The notes: generated by a model not told the origin, from the sequence alone. Shown: positions 35,094-43,673, counted from the stretch's first letter. The stretch: DNA of 64,000 bases from Vibrio sinaloensis DSM 21326 (GCF_000189275.1 NZ_AEVT01000117.1:62001-126000), one strand, 5' to 3'. Made by a program: numbers and translations.

Positions 35094-36193
35094 TAGGCTT
35101 CTCCTACATTGACTAGAAATTCATCGACATACAGCATGGTCCATTGCTCAGGAAAGCTGATGTAGGCATGCTTGTGCGGGACAGGTTGATCCTCTTGCAA
35201 ACGGGCTTTGATCTGTTTATTGCCAAGCTGAAGGGTGACAATTTTGTAGGTCCCCAAATCTTCGACGTGGAGTACGTCACACTGCAGGGCAGAATCGTTA
35301 CCTTTTTCCCATACGTGGACGAACTCAGGACGAATGCCGATCTTGATATTGTCGCTACCAGCTTGTGCAATGGCATGGCGGTAAGACTCTGACAACGGGA
35401 CTTCAACCCCATCGAACATCACTCCGTTTTTAGTTGGCGTGACTTCCATCAGGTTCATCCCTGGGCTACCAATGAAGTAACCAACAAAGGTATGGTTTGG
35501 CCGTTCAAATAGCTCTCTTGGCGTACCAAACTGAACGATCTGACCGTTGTACATAACGGCAATTTCATCAGCGAACGTCGAGGCTTCGAGCTGGTCGTGC
35601 GTAACGTAGACCATGGTGATATTGAACTGCTGGTGGATCTGCTTAAGCTTGCGACGCAATTTCCACTTCAGTTGTGGATCGATAACGGTGAGCGGCTCAT
35701 CAAACAAGATTGCCGAAACGTCATCTCGAACTAACCCGCGCCCCATAGAGACTTTCTGCTTCTCATCGGCGGTTAGGTGCTGAGCCTTCTTAGACAGAAC
35801 ATTGGTAAGCTCTAATATCTCAGCAATTTCAGTGACTTTTGAATGAATCTTTGCTTTATGCACCTTCATATTGCGCAGTGGAAAAGCGAGGTTGTCATAC
35901 ACCGTCATGGTGTCGTAGATAACCGGAAACTGGAAAACTTGAGCAATATTACGATCTTGCGGACGAAGCTCATTGACACGCATGTCATCAAACATCACAT
36001 CACCTTGAGATGGGCTCATTAAGCCCGAGATGATATTTAGCAATGTCGATTTACCACAGCCAGATGGGCCAAGTAGCGCATAAGCCCCACCCTGCTTCCA
36101 AACGTGATTCATCTCTTTAATCGCATAAGCGGATGACGCAGTTGGCTTTTTATCGTAGGTATGCGCCAAAGAATTAAGTGTAATTTGAACCAT
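35093..36193 (-). CDS. glpT: ABC transporter ATPase, GlpT-like, with degenerate signature
   Basis: One of two different nucleotide-binding subunits. Walker A GPSGCGKSTLL (about 42-52), Walker B AILFDEPLTVID and the switch histidine in VYVTHDQLEA (about 195-204) are intact. The ABC signature, normally LSGGQ, reads LTADEKQKVSMGR (about 135-147), so this subunit should be unable to complete the partner's ATP site in the usual way. A C-terminal TOBE-type domain (IKIGIRPEFVHVW) follows. The name follows rhizobial GlpT and must not be confused with the E. coli glycerol-3-phosphate antiporter. Confidence 0.85.
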   Translation of the reverse strand: MVQITLNSLAHTYDKKPTASSAYAIKEMNHVWKQGGAYALLGPSGCGKSTLLNIISGLMSPSQGDVMFDDMRVNELRPQDRNIAQVFQFPVIYDTMTVYDNLAFPLRNMKVHKAKIHSKVTEIAEILELTNVLSKKAQHLTADEKQKVSMGRGLVRDDVSAILFDEPLTVIDPQLKWKLRRKLKQIHQQFNITMVYVTHDQLEASTFADEIAVMYNGQIVQFGTPRELFERPNHTFVGYFIGSPGMNLMEVTPTKNGVMFDGVEVPLSESYRHAIAQAGSDNIKIGIRPEFVHVWEKGNDSALQCDVLHVEDLGTYKIVTLQLGNKQIKARLQEDQPVPHKHAYISFPEQWTMLYVDEFLVNVGEA

Positions 36194-36198
36194 GACGA

Positions 36199-37287
36199 CT
36201 ACCCTCTTACATCGCGAATGGGAGCATGGATAAGGTTGTGATCCATACCGAAGACATAAAATTTATGAATTGGAATGTAGATTTTGATGGTTTCATCAAC
36301 GTCATAGGTATGCACACCAGGCAAATGCAGCACCATATCTAAATGGGCATTACGGACATGAAGGAAGGTTTCTGAACCACTGATCTCAGCCACTTCAACT
36401 TGGACTGTCAGCTCTACATCGTCATCATTTTTCGGTAGCAAACTTAAATGGCTAGGACGAATGCCAAATTGGTATTCCCCTTTGTCGAGCTTGCTCAGCG
36501 ACTGATTCAGTGGGAAGTGTGCACTTCTATCAAACGTGACTTCATTGCTATTGATTTGGCCTGAGATGAGATTAATCGGTGGTTCACTAAACAGCGTCGC
36601 AGACTCAACGTTGTCCGGATTGTGGTATACCGCCGCCGTAGGACCAGATTGAATCACTCGCCCTTCATGAAGAATGGTGGTGGTACCGCCAAGTGCTAGC
36701 GCTTCGTTCGGCTCCGTCGTCGCATAGATAGCAATGGTATGACGGCTTTGGAACAACTCGCGCATCTCTTGGCGAAGCTCTTCACGCAATTTGTAGTCTA
36801 GGTTAACCAAGGGTTCATCAAACAAGATGATTTCCGCATCTTTAACAAGAGCACGCGCCATGGCTGTACGTTGTTGCTGGCCGCCAGACAGCTCCAATGG
36901 GTGCTTCTTCAAATGCTCGGTGATACGCAGCATCTCTGCGGTCGCATGCACACGCTCGTTGATCTCTTTCTCTGCCATGCCAGCCAACCGCAATGGCGAG
37001 GCGACATTTTCGAAAACGGTGAGATTGGGATAATTGATGAACTGTTGATACACCATAGAGATGTTACGTTCACGCACAGACACACCAGTAACATCGACAC
37101 CATTAACTAAAATTTTGCCTGAAGTCGGGCGGTCCAACCCTGCTATCAAACGCATTAATGAGGTTTTGCCCGCGAGTGTGCGTCCAAGTAGGACGTTAAA
37201 AGACCCTGGCTCAAACGTGAGGTTAACGTCCGAGATATGCATCTCTCCGTCAACATACTTGCTTACCTGCTCAAGTGTTAGTGACAC
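36199..37287 (-). CDS. glpS: ABC transporter ATPase, GlpS-like, lacking the switch histidine
   Basis: The first gene of the operon. Walker A is GRTLAGKTSLM (about 35-45), the signature LSGGQQQRTAMARAL is canonical (about 132-146), and Walker B IILFDEPLVNLD has its catalytic Glu. The H-loop, usually VTHDQ, reads YATTEPNEA (about 186-194), with no His. With the GlpT-like partner, which has the reverse pattern, this predicts one complete and one degenerate ATP site. The start is GTG at 37287 after a strong AAGGAG. A sigma-54-type promoter lies about 50 bases upstream. The C-terminal TOBE-type region includes QFGIRPSHLSLL. Confidence 0.85.
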   Translation of the reverse strand: MSLTLEQVSKYVDGEMHISDVNLTFEPGSFNVLLGRTLAGKTSLMRLIAGLDRPTSGKILVNGVDVTGVSVRERNISMVYQQFINYPNLTVFENVASPLRLAGMAEKEINERVHATAEMLRITEHLKKHPLELSGGQQQRTAMARALVKDAEIILFDEPLVNLDYKLREELRQEMRELFQSRHTIAIYATTEPNEALALGGTTTILHEGRVIQSGPTAAVYHNPDNVESATLFSEPPINLISGQINSNEVTFDRSAHFPLNQSLSKLDKGEYQFGIRPSHLSLLPKNDDDVELTVQVEVAEISGSETFLHVRNAHLDMVLHLPGVHTYDVDETIKIYIPIHKFYVFGMDHNLIHAPIRDVRG

Positions 37288-37337
37288 TAAAAACTCCTTA
37301 CTATTCGAATTTTCTTTTTTTCGATAGTGCTCACTAG

Positions 37338-37353
37338 AGCGAAAGTCATGCCA
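37338..37353 (-). promoter_or_regulatory. Sigma-54-type promoter of the glpSTPQUV-like operon
   Basis: On the minus strand TGGCATGACTTTCGCT fits the -24/-12 consensus TGGCACG-N4-TTGCW with two mismatches and the essential GG and GC in place. It would start RNA about 40 bases before the glpS GTG. The divergent neighbour is a sigma-54 activator, which strengthens the call. Confidence 0.7.
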
Positions 37354-37413
37354 AGTTACAAAAATGTAAATAATTTATTTTACAGTACTACCTTCCAAGC
37401 CTTTAAAAACAAC

Positions 37414-37439
37414 AAATATAGCTAAAATCAGCTATATTT
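37414..37439. repeat. Inverted repeat in the glpS-regulator intergenic region
   Basis: Perfect 10-base arms AAATATAGCT and AGCTATATTT around six bases. It is very AT-rich and lies between the sigma-54 promoter and the activator-site candidates. It could be a bend or an operator. No T-run suggests termination. Confidence 0.5.
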
Positions 37440-37482
37440 ATCGCCATTTAGCTGCAGTTTCACAGATGAGATCGCGCTAACA

Positions 37483-37566
37483 TTTGTTAACAAAATGTAT
37501 TCAAAGGATGTTCACACTGTTCATTTGAATGATATGTTATTGAGCGTTTATGAACGTTAACGTTCA
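37483..37566. promoter_or_regulatory. Palindromes, candidate activator binding sites (UAS)
   Basis: Two perfect palindromes: TTTGTTAACAAA at 37483-37494 and TGAACGTTAACGTTCA at 37551-37566. Between them lies a further GTTCAC...GTTCAT pair (about 37510-37524). They are 130-225 bases upstream of the sigma-54 promoter, the usual distance for enhancer sites. The 339-base gap holds no other gene. Confidence 0.55.
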
Positions 37567-37626
37567 CAAGCGAACAATTAGAATAATTACTTAAAAAATT
37601 ACATTTGCTGCTATCGGCCAACGACT

Positions 37627-39501
37627 ATGGACAAGAAACATCTATCAATGATCGAGAAATCTTGGCAACGCTGCCGAGAGGCGGGATTACTGCACAACAG
37701 TAACCCCATTATCGAAATGGAAACCGGACACGCTTTTGCTCAATCACTTGATGAACACTCAAGCATTCTGGCAACGACCCAACAAAAAGTGCTGCCGTTT
37801 TATGACAGCTTACTCTCTAATAGCAATTGCCTGATCACACTTGCCAGCCCGAGTGGACAGGTGCTGAACAGTTGGGGAGAACAGCGTTTTTTCTCGAAAC
37901 ACCAACCTCAGGTGTTCCAAAATGGCGTGCACTGGCAAGAAAGCTTGATTGGCACCAATGCGATTGGTACTGCGTTGGAGACAGGGTCGATCGTTCAGGT
38001 TTTCCACGATGAACACTTTTTGACGTCTAATCGTTTTATGACGGGCTCCGCCGCCCCCCTGTTTGACGCCGATAGAAAAATGGCTGGTGTATTGTCCATT
38101 TCCAGTGACGCTTACATGCCAACAGCTCACACCCTAGGCATGGTCAAATTAATGTCTCAAGCCATTGAGAACCAATTGATCGCATCGCAATTTCAACAAG
38201 ATCACTATTTACTCTGGTTCAATACTTCCGCAGAGAACATCGACAGCCAGTGGTCATCTTTATTGGTCTTTAATGAGCACGGCATTATTGTTTCAGCTAA
38301 TCGAAGAGCCGAAGTGGTGCTCGGCCAAGATTTAGCCCTCCAGCGACTCGATCAAATCTTTGATCTGAAGTTAGAGCAGCTGCTTTCACACCCCGCATAC
38401 GCGCCAATGGCGCTGATCAGTCATTCGCAGTTCAACTTTTTTGCCATGCTCACACCGCCTAAATTGGCGCAAGGAAGACAGATTGACTATCGTATTGCTC
38501 CTACAAAAAACAATCAGGTTGACGCTAACGCGCCACTCACCCTTGATAGGCTCAATATGGGCGATGCTCGACTGGCAAAAGCGATCAAACAATCTAGCCG
38601 AATCTTGAACACCGACATTCCGATCTTGATCCATGGTGAGACAGGCGTTGGCAAAGAGGTGTTCGTCAACGCACTGCATTTGTCGAGTGAACGCAAGCAT
38701 GCGCCAATGATTGCCGTGAACTGCGCTGCGATTCCTGCTGAACTGGTTGAGTCCGAGCTGTTTGGCTATGAAAAGGGGGCGTTTACTGGGGCGAATCAAA
38801 AAGGCTATATCGGCCTTATACGTAAAGCCGATAAAGGAACTTTATTTTTAGATGAACTTGGCGATATGCCAATGAACGTTCAGGCTCGATTACTGCGAGT
38901 TTTGCAAGAGCGCAAGGTCACCCCTCTCGGCTCAACCACTTCCTACCCCGTGGATTTTAAACTGGTCTCGGCAACAAACCGTAATCTTAAACAAGACGTT
39001 GAGCGTGGCACATTTCGCCAAGATCTTTATTACCGAGTAACAGGGTTAAACCTCTCTCTCCCTTCGCTAAGAGAACGTACCGACAAAGAGGCTTTAGTCG
39101 AATTCCTGCTCGCCAAGTACACCCAAGATGAGCTCGATCCACCACGCATCAGCTTGGAAGTGTTGGCAATGTTTAAGTCTCACCCTTGGCCTGGCAACAT
39201 TCGTCAAATGGTCAGTGTTATCCAAATCGCTGCCGCCATGGCAGACAACGGAACGATCAGCGTTGAACACCTACCCGATGACTTCTTACACGATATAGAG
39301 CAAGCGTCAGTTGCACCACCTTTGGTCACCTCTAGTAATGTGGCTCAACTGCATAGTCATGAAGAGGAGCAGCTGGCTCAAAACGACGCTTGGCTAGATA
39401 TCTACGAAAAAAACGGCCGCAATGTTACTGCGACCGCAAAGGACTTAAATATTAGCCGCAACACTCTGTACAAGCGGCTAAGAGAACAAGGACTTCGTTA
39501 G
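37627..39501 (+). CDS. Sigma-54-dependent activator, AcoR/DhaR type
   Basis: A 624-residue enhancer-binding regulator. The N-terminal sensory part starts MIEKSWQRCREAGL and has a GAF-like domain with SLIGTNAIGTALETG, HDEHFLTSNRFMTGSAAPLF, the pattern of AcoR and DhaR. A PAS-like stretch may follow (about 215-280). The AAA+ domain has Walker A GETGVGKE (about 337-344), the sigma-54 contact GAFTGA (about 384-389) and FLDELGDMP. The C-terminal Fis-type helix-turn-helix is NVTATAKDLNISRNTLYKRL (about 600-620). It is divergent from the glycerol-type ABC operon and is most likely its activator. The ligand is unknown; a small polyol or its oxidation product is plausible. The end overlaps the next gene tail to tail by 4 bases. 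Confidence 0.9.
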   Translation: MDKKHLSMIEKSWQRCREAGLLHNSNPIIEMETGHAFAQSLDEHSSILATTQQKVLPFYDSLLSNSNCLITLASPSGQVLNSWGEQRFFSKHQPQVFQNGVHWQESLIGTNAIGTALETGSIVQVFHDEHFLTSNRFMTGSAAPLFDADRKMAGVLSISSDAYMPTAHTLGMVKLMSQAIENQLIASQFQQDHYLLWFNTSAENIDSQWSSLLVFNEHGIIVSANRRAEVVLGQDLALQRLDQIFDLKLEQLLSHPAYAPMALISHSQFNFFAMLTPPKLAQGRQIDYRIAPTKNNQVDANAPLTLDRLNMGDARLAKAIKQSSRILNTDIPILIHGETGVGKEVFVNALHLSSERKHAPMIAVNCAAIPAELVESELFGYEKGAFTGANQKGYIGLIRKADKGTLFLDELGDMPMNVQARLLRVLQERKVTPLGSTTSYPVDFKLVSATNRNLKQDVERGTFRQDLYYRVTGLNLSLPSLRERTDKEALVEFLLAKYTQDELDPPRISLEVLAMFKSHPWPGNIRQMVSVIQIAAAMADNGTISVEHLPDDFLHDIEQASVAPPLVTSSNVAQLHSHEEEQLAQNDAWLDIYEKNGRNVTATAKDLNISRNTLYKRLREQGLR

Positions 39502-40472
39502 CGTGCGGTAATGCCGCACGCTTGACTAATAGGACGGTAGAACGCGAGGTAGCGTAACGCTACATAACTCACCACTAAAGTGGCAACGACAAGTTCAAAG
39601 CCTGCTAACCAGTGCACTTGGCTAACATATTTACTTGCCACACCCACTTGCTCCATCCATGCAGCAAGTTTGTATAAAGCCGTTGAACCAATCACCATTG
39701 GGAAAGTAAACGCCGCATAGCCTGGGCTAAATGGCAGTCTCAATAACTTAAAGAATGCAAGATAGATAATGGCTGTCATCAGCACAGCGATACCAAACAG
39801 TAGACCAATAATGACAGGTGAAGGCTCGGCAGTAACGGTTAGGTACCCGGCCAAAGAAAGACTCGCTGGAGCGGCCATGATCGCCATAGTTGGTTTTGCT
39901 GCATCAGGAACCTCATGAGTAAACATGAAGCGGTAGATCATCATAGGCAACATTACCGCGTAGGCCACCATACCAAAGGTGAGCGCACCGTGAGCAATCA
40001 CACTTAATGCAGGGTTACCCGAAAACGACACGTCAGCCACAATGATACCAACAGGTGGGACAAACCAGCTTGGCACCATATGATGTAATTCAAATTCTTG
40101 TGCTCGGTGGTACAAGAAGCTGCCGAGGAATGCGATATGTAACCCAACCGCAAAAAGCCATAACGCATCCCCGGCAATAGGGAAAAAGTGGCCCAGTGAG
40201 TTGGACACAACCATGGTGCCCATAGCAAACGTTGGAACCACACTGCCCACGACAGGGTGAGCTAAGTCTTGTCGTAATAAGTGATTGTGAAACAAAAACT
40301 TCACCGCTAAAACGGCAAGTAAAACGCTGGCGATTGCAGCACCTGTCCACTGCGCGTAACCATTCAATGACGCGGCGTTTTCCCAACACCAACCTAAACT
40401 GGCAATCCCTAATGCTAAGCCAGCCATTGGGGTTGGCGCTCCCATCACTTTTGCTTTTGCTGCTTTAATCAT
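39498..40472 (-). CDS. TDT-family membrane transporter (TehA/SLAC1-like)
   Basis: A 324-residue integral membrane protein with about ten predicted helices, which fits the tellurite-resistance/dicarboxylate transporter (TDT) family. Typical features are the N-terminal TPMAGLALGIASLGWCWEN, the repeated two-helix pattern, and conserved membrane Phe and Pro residues (FSPGYAAFTFPMVIGSTALY). Substrates in the family include C4-dicarboxylates and small anions. I cannot tell which applies. The start chosen is ATG 40472, preceded by GAGGCAATT; the frame is open 11 codons further up. A divergent LysR gene probably regulates it. Confidence 0.82.
   Translation of the reverse strand: MIKAAKAKVMGAPTPMAGLALGIASLGWCWENAASLNGYAQWTGAAIASVLLAVLAVKFLFHNHLLRQDLAHPVVGSVVPTFAMGTMVVSNSLGHFFPIAGDALWLFAVGLHIAFLGSFLYHRAQEFELHHMVPSWFVPPVGIIVADVSFSGNPALSVIAHGALTFGMVAYAVMLPMMIYRFMFTHEVPDAAKPTMAIMAAPASLSLAGYLTVTAEPSPVIIGLLFGIAVLMTAIIYLAFFKLLRLPFSPGYAAFTFPMVIGSTALYKLAAWMEQVGVASKYVSQVHWLAGFELVVATLVVSYVALRYLAFYRPISQACGITAR
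39500..39522. terminator. Hairpin at the convergent gene ends
   Basis: Perfect 9-base arms AGCGTGCGG and CCGCACGCT around TAATG. It lies at the overlapping stops of the sigma-54 activator (+) and the TDT gene (-), inside the TDT coding end. No T-run follows, so termination strength is uncertain. Confidence 0.5.
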
Positions 40473-40574
40473 AATTGCCTCACAATCTCTTAATGACAGG
40501 GTCATTTTACGCTTGCTATTTGTTCAGAGATATCTAATTATTTAGAACAGTTGTTCAACCTAACTAAACAGATT

Positions 40575-41477
40575 ATGGCTGCAAATATCTCACTGAAACA
40601 GCTCAAAGTTTTTATTACCATCACCCAACACGACACCTTAACGTCGGCTTCAGAAGCGCTATTTTTATCTAAAGCCGCGGTGAGTATGGCTTTGTCTGAG
40701 CTAGAAAAACAGATTGGCCATGCCCTATTTGACCGGGTTAATAACCGTCTTATTCTCAATCAAGAGGGGCAAAAGTTACTGCCACTTGCTGATGAGTTGA
40801 TTGAGCGAGCGCAAGATATTGGTCAACTGTTTGATAATGACCAAAGTTTGTCTGGGCTACTGCGAGTCGGGACCAGTGACACCATCGGCAATCAAGTCGC
40901 TCCTTATCTACTGAGTGACTTTCGCGCAGCCACGGGCCATAAGTCGCAAAGTTTGTTTATTTCAAACTCAGCACTGATATGCGAAAAGCTGGTCGACTAT
41001 GAACTCGACTTGGCGCTAATCGAAGGTAAAACGTTGCATCCACAACTTATTTCTGAGCAATTCAGCGAAGACGAAATGTGTGTCATTTGTGCTCCAGACT
41101 CACCGCTGATTCAACGTGCTAGCCTGTCGATGGGTGAGCTGGAAAACAGTGAATGGATCTTACGTGAACCCGGCTCCGGCTCGCGAGAGTTTTTCTTACG
41201 TGCCATCGCACCAAGACTTGAACACTGGTATGAAGCTTTTCAACTCAACACAACCGAAGCTTTGATCAACAGCGTTTCAGCAGGGCTTGGACTGGGTTGC
41301 TTGTCTAAGCTCTCGGCAGAGCCCGCTATCAATGATGGCCGAGTGGTAGAAATCAAACTGCCACTCGACATGAAACGTCGCTACTGGCTATTGGTTCATA
41401 AAGAGAAATACCAAAGCCCACTCCTGAAAACGTTTATCCAATTTTGCTATCAGTGGCGCAAAGAATCGACCCGTTGA
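40575..41477 (+). CDS. LysR-family transcriptional regulator
   Basis: A 300-residue LysR-type regulator. The N-terminal winged helix-turn-helix (about 4-65) has SLKQLKVFITITQHDTLTSA, LFLSKAAVSMALSELEKQIG and LFDRVNNRLILNQEGQ. The effector domain follows from about 90 (LRVGTSDTIGNQVAPYLLSDF, REPGSGSREFF). I chose the ATG at 40575. It is divergent from the TDT transporter with about 100 bases between starts. A GAACA-GT-TGTTC motif at 40545-40556 could be its operator. The transporter gene is the likeliest target. Confidence 0.88.
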   Translation: MAANISLKQLKVFITITQHDTLTSASEALFLSKAAVSMALSELEKQIGHALFDRVNNRLILNQEGQKLLPLADELIERAQDIGQLFDNDQSLSGLLRVGTSDTIGNQVAPYLLSDFRAATGHKSQSLFISNSALICEKLVDYELDLALIEGKTLHPQLISEQFSEDEMCVICAPDSPLIQRASLSMGELENSEWILREPGSGSREFFLRAIAPRLEHWYEAFQLNTTEALINSVSAGLGLGCLSKLSAEPAINDGRVVEIKLPLDMKRRYWLLVHKEKYQSPLLKTFIQFCYQWRKESTR

Positions 41478-41549
41478 GCCGCTAAGGGATAAAGTGTCAC
41501 CACTTGGGTCTCAGAATCATTGGCTCATCTGGACTTAACGGGTCAAAAA

Positions 41550-41565
41550 CTGTATAAACAGACAG
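41550..41565 (+). promoter_or_regulatory. LexA (SOS) box before yebG
   Basis: CTGTATAAACAGACAG has the invariant CTGT-N8-ACAG frame and matches 13 of 16 bases of the E. coli consensus. It ends 36 bases before the yebG ATG. E. coli yebG is also LexA-controlled. Confidence 0.8.
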
Positions 41566-41601
41566 TAATGATTTTGATAAATTTTGACTAGAGGACCAAC
41601 C

Positions 41602-41907
41602 ATGGCTGTAATCGTCAAGTACGTGGTAGAACGCAATGGAGAAGAGAAAATGACTTTTACCTCTAAAGCGGAAGCTGACGCATATGACAAAATGCTTGAT
41701 ATGGCTGATGAGCTGTTTGAGCTATTAGGTAAAAGTGATTTGCTAGAAGATGAAGGCAAGCAAGAAGACTTGGCCATGTTCCTAGCTCAAAACAAAGAAG
41801 AAGTGCTTTATGCGCTCGGAGCAAAACGCAAACCTGCGCCAAAGAAAGCAAAGAAAGTAGAAGCCGTTGAAGACTCTGCGGAAGATCAGCAGGAAGACGC
41901 AGCTTAA
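41602..41907 (+). CDS. yebG: YebG-family DNA damage-inducible protein
   Basis: A 101-residue protein whose N-terminal 65 residues match YebG (MAVIVKYVVERNGEEKMTF, KAEADAYDKMLDMADELFEL). The tail is Lys-, Ala- and Glu-rich (KRKPAPKKAKKVEAVED) and probably disordered. In E. coli YebG is part of the SOS response; its molecular activity is not established. The ATG at 41602 has AGAGGA upstream. The LexA box and a strong terminator make this a single-gene SOS unit. Confidence 0.92.
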   Translation: MAVIVKYVVERNGEEKMTFTSKAEADAYDKMLDMADELFELLGKSDLLEDEGKQEDLAMFLAQNKEEVLYALGAKRKPAPKKAKKVEAVEDSAEDQQEDAA

Positions 41908-41926
41908 ATCACTATTGTATGATACT

Positions 41927-41953
41927 AAAGCCCCAGCCTTGCGCTGGGGCTTT
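41927..41953 (+). terminator. Intrinsic terminator of yebG
   Basis: An 11-base stem AAAGCCCCAGC with GCTGGGGCTTT around CTTGC, followed by TTGTTTT. It lies 20 bases after the yebG stop. Confidence 0.92.
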
Positions 41954-42048
41954 TTGTTTTAAGGAAATGAATTCGTTCCGCTTTACCCTAATTTCTTAGC
42001 AAAAGTCAGGCTAAGATAAGCTCAAGATAAACCACATAGAGTATTGTC

Positions 42049-42801
42049 ATGAAGTATCACATCGAAGTGTGTATCGACAATTTAGAATCCCTACATCGAG
42101 CCATTGAGGGTGGAGCAACCCGGATTGAGCTGTGCTCTTCTCTTGCACTCGGCGGACTAACCCCGAGTTACGGCTTTATGAAAAAAGCAGCTGACATATC
42201 CCCAATCCCTGTCTATGTCATGATTCGACCACGCCAAGGGGATTTTCTTTATGATCAAGACGATATCGACGCAATGATGATTGACATCGAATCTGCGGCC
42301 GAAGCCGGTTTACAAGGCATCGTTTTTGGTGTGCTCAATGCCGATGGAAGCATTAATATGCCGTTGGCTGAACAAGTCATGCATCGCGCTCGCCTATACA
42401 ATTTAGGCGTGACGTTTCATCGTGCCATCGATCAATGCAGCGATTATCCTTTAGCCATTGAACAAATTGCCCAACTCGGCTGCGAACGTGTACTGACTTC
42501 TGGCCTCGCCGCCAATGTCGAGCAAGGCAGTGCAATTCTAGCCGATATGGTCACCCGCGCCGCAGGCCGATTTTCCATCATGGCAGGAGCAGGGTTAACC
42601 GCACAAAATGTATCAGACTTAGTCGCCAAAACTGGGGTTCGCGAAGTCCACCTATCAGGTAAATCAAGCCGACCAAGCCAAATGGATGCTATCACTGAAC
42701 AAGCCAAAATGGGCACAGCGGAGGTCGATGACTATCTGATTCCAGTGACTGACGCTGACAAAATTCAAAAGGTCGTAAAAGCTCTCAGTTCTCGCTCCTA
42801 A
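42049..42801 (+). CDS. cutC: CutC family protein
   Basis: A TIM-barrel protein of 250 residues linked to copper homeostasis in older literature; the biochemical role is unsettled. Family marks are EVCIDNLESLHRAIEGGATR, IELCSSLALGGLTPS, YVMIRPRQGDF, TFHRAIDQC, RVLTSGL and the C-terminal EVHLSGKS. The length equals E. coli CutC (248). It lies between yebG and ppk2 on the same strand, without signs of an operon with yebG because a terminator intervenes. Confidence 0.94.
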   Translation: MKYHIEVCIDNLESLHRAIEGGATRIELCSSLALGGLTPSYGFMKKAADISPIPVYVMIRPRQGDFLYDQDDIDAMMIDIESAAEAGLQGIVFGVLNADGSINMPLAEQVMHRARLYNLGVTFHRAIDQCSDYPLAIEQIAQLGCERVLTSGLAANVEQGSAILADMVTRAAGRFSIMAGAGLTAQNVSDLVAKTGVREVHLSGKSSRPSQMDAITEQAKMGTAEVDDYLIPVTDADKIQKVVKALSSRS

Positions 42802-42868
42802 TCCTATTGTCAGCAGACTCTAGTGCTAACATATTGATATATGGAGATGGATTCGCGCTAGGGAGAGC

Positions 42869-43654
42869 ATGATGGCGAAAAAGAAACTGGACAAGAAGTT
42901 CTACGAAAAGGAACTAGAACGCCTACAAGTGGAACTGGTTAAGTTACAGGAATGGGTCAAGCAAGAAGGGCTCAAGGTCGTCGTTATTTTTGAAGGCCGC
43001 GATGCGGCGGGTAAAGGCGGCGTGATTAAGCGAATTACGGAAAAACTTAACCCACGTATTTGTCGTATTGCTGCCCTCCCTGCTCCCACAGAGAAAGAAA
43101 AGACCCAATGGTACTTCCAGCGCTACGTCGCGCATCTTCCCGCCGCGGGAGAAATCGTTCTGTTTGATCGTAGTTGGTATAACCGCGCAGGCGTCGAAAA
43201 AGTGATGGAGTTTTGCACTCCAGAACAGTATGAAGAGTTTCTTCGCTCCTGCCCGGAGTTTGAGCGCATGTTGCAACGCTCTGGCATCGTCTTGATTAAG
43301 TACTGGTTTTCCGTCTCTGATGAAGAGCAAGAGAAACGATTTTTAGAGCGGATTAATACGCCAATTAAACGCTGGAAATTCAGCCCAATGGATTTGGAAT
43401 CTCGTAACCGCTGGGCTGAATATTCACAAGCAAAAGACAAGATGTTTGCTTATACCGACACCAAGCATTGCCCATGGTGGGTGGTGCCATCCGATGATAA
43501 AAAACGCGCGCGCCTCAACTGTATTAGCCATTTCCTCGAACAGATTGACTATCAAGAAGTCAGCTACCCTGAGATCGAACTTCCGGAATTAAACAAAGAA
43601 GGCTACATTAGAGCTCCGATTGAAGAGCAGACGTTTGTGCCGGAAAAATACTGA
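42869..43654 (+). CDS. ppk2: Polyphosphate kinase 2 family protein
   Basis: A single-domain PPK2 enzyme that transfers phosphate between polyphosphate and nucleotides, generally in the NDP-to-NTP or NMP-to-NDP direction. The P-loop is EGRDAAGKGGVIKRI (about 42-56), the Walker B and lid motif DRSWYNRAGVEKVMEF is at about 107-122, and RWKFSPMDLESRNRW follows. The 261 residues suggest a class I-like enzyme, but class cannot be fixed by eye. The start is one of two adjacent ATG codons after GGGAGAGC. It ends close to phoU, tail to tail, at the edge of the phosphate block. Confidence 0.9.
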   Translation: MMAKKKLDKKFYEKELERLQVELVKLQEWVKQEGLKVVVIFEGRDAAGKGGVIKRITEKLNPRICRIAALPAPTEKEKTQWYFQRYVAHLPAAGEIVLFDRSWYNRAGVEKVMEFCTPEQYEEFLRSCPEFERMLQRSGIVLIKYWFSVSDEEQEKRFLERINTPIKRWKFSPMDLESRNRWAEYSQAKDKMFAYTDTKHCPWWVVPSDDKKRARLNCISHFLEQIDYQEVSYPEIELPELNKEGYIRAPIEEQTFVPEKY

Positions 43655-43673
43655 GTTCAATTCGCGGCTGATT

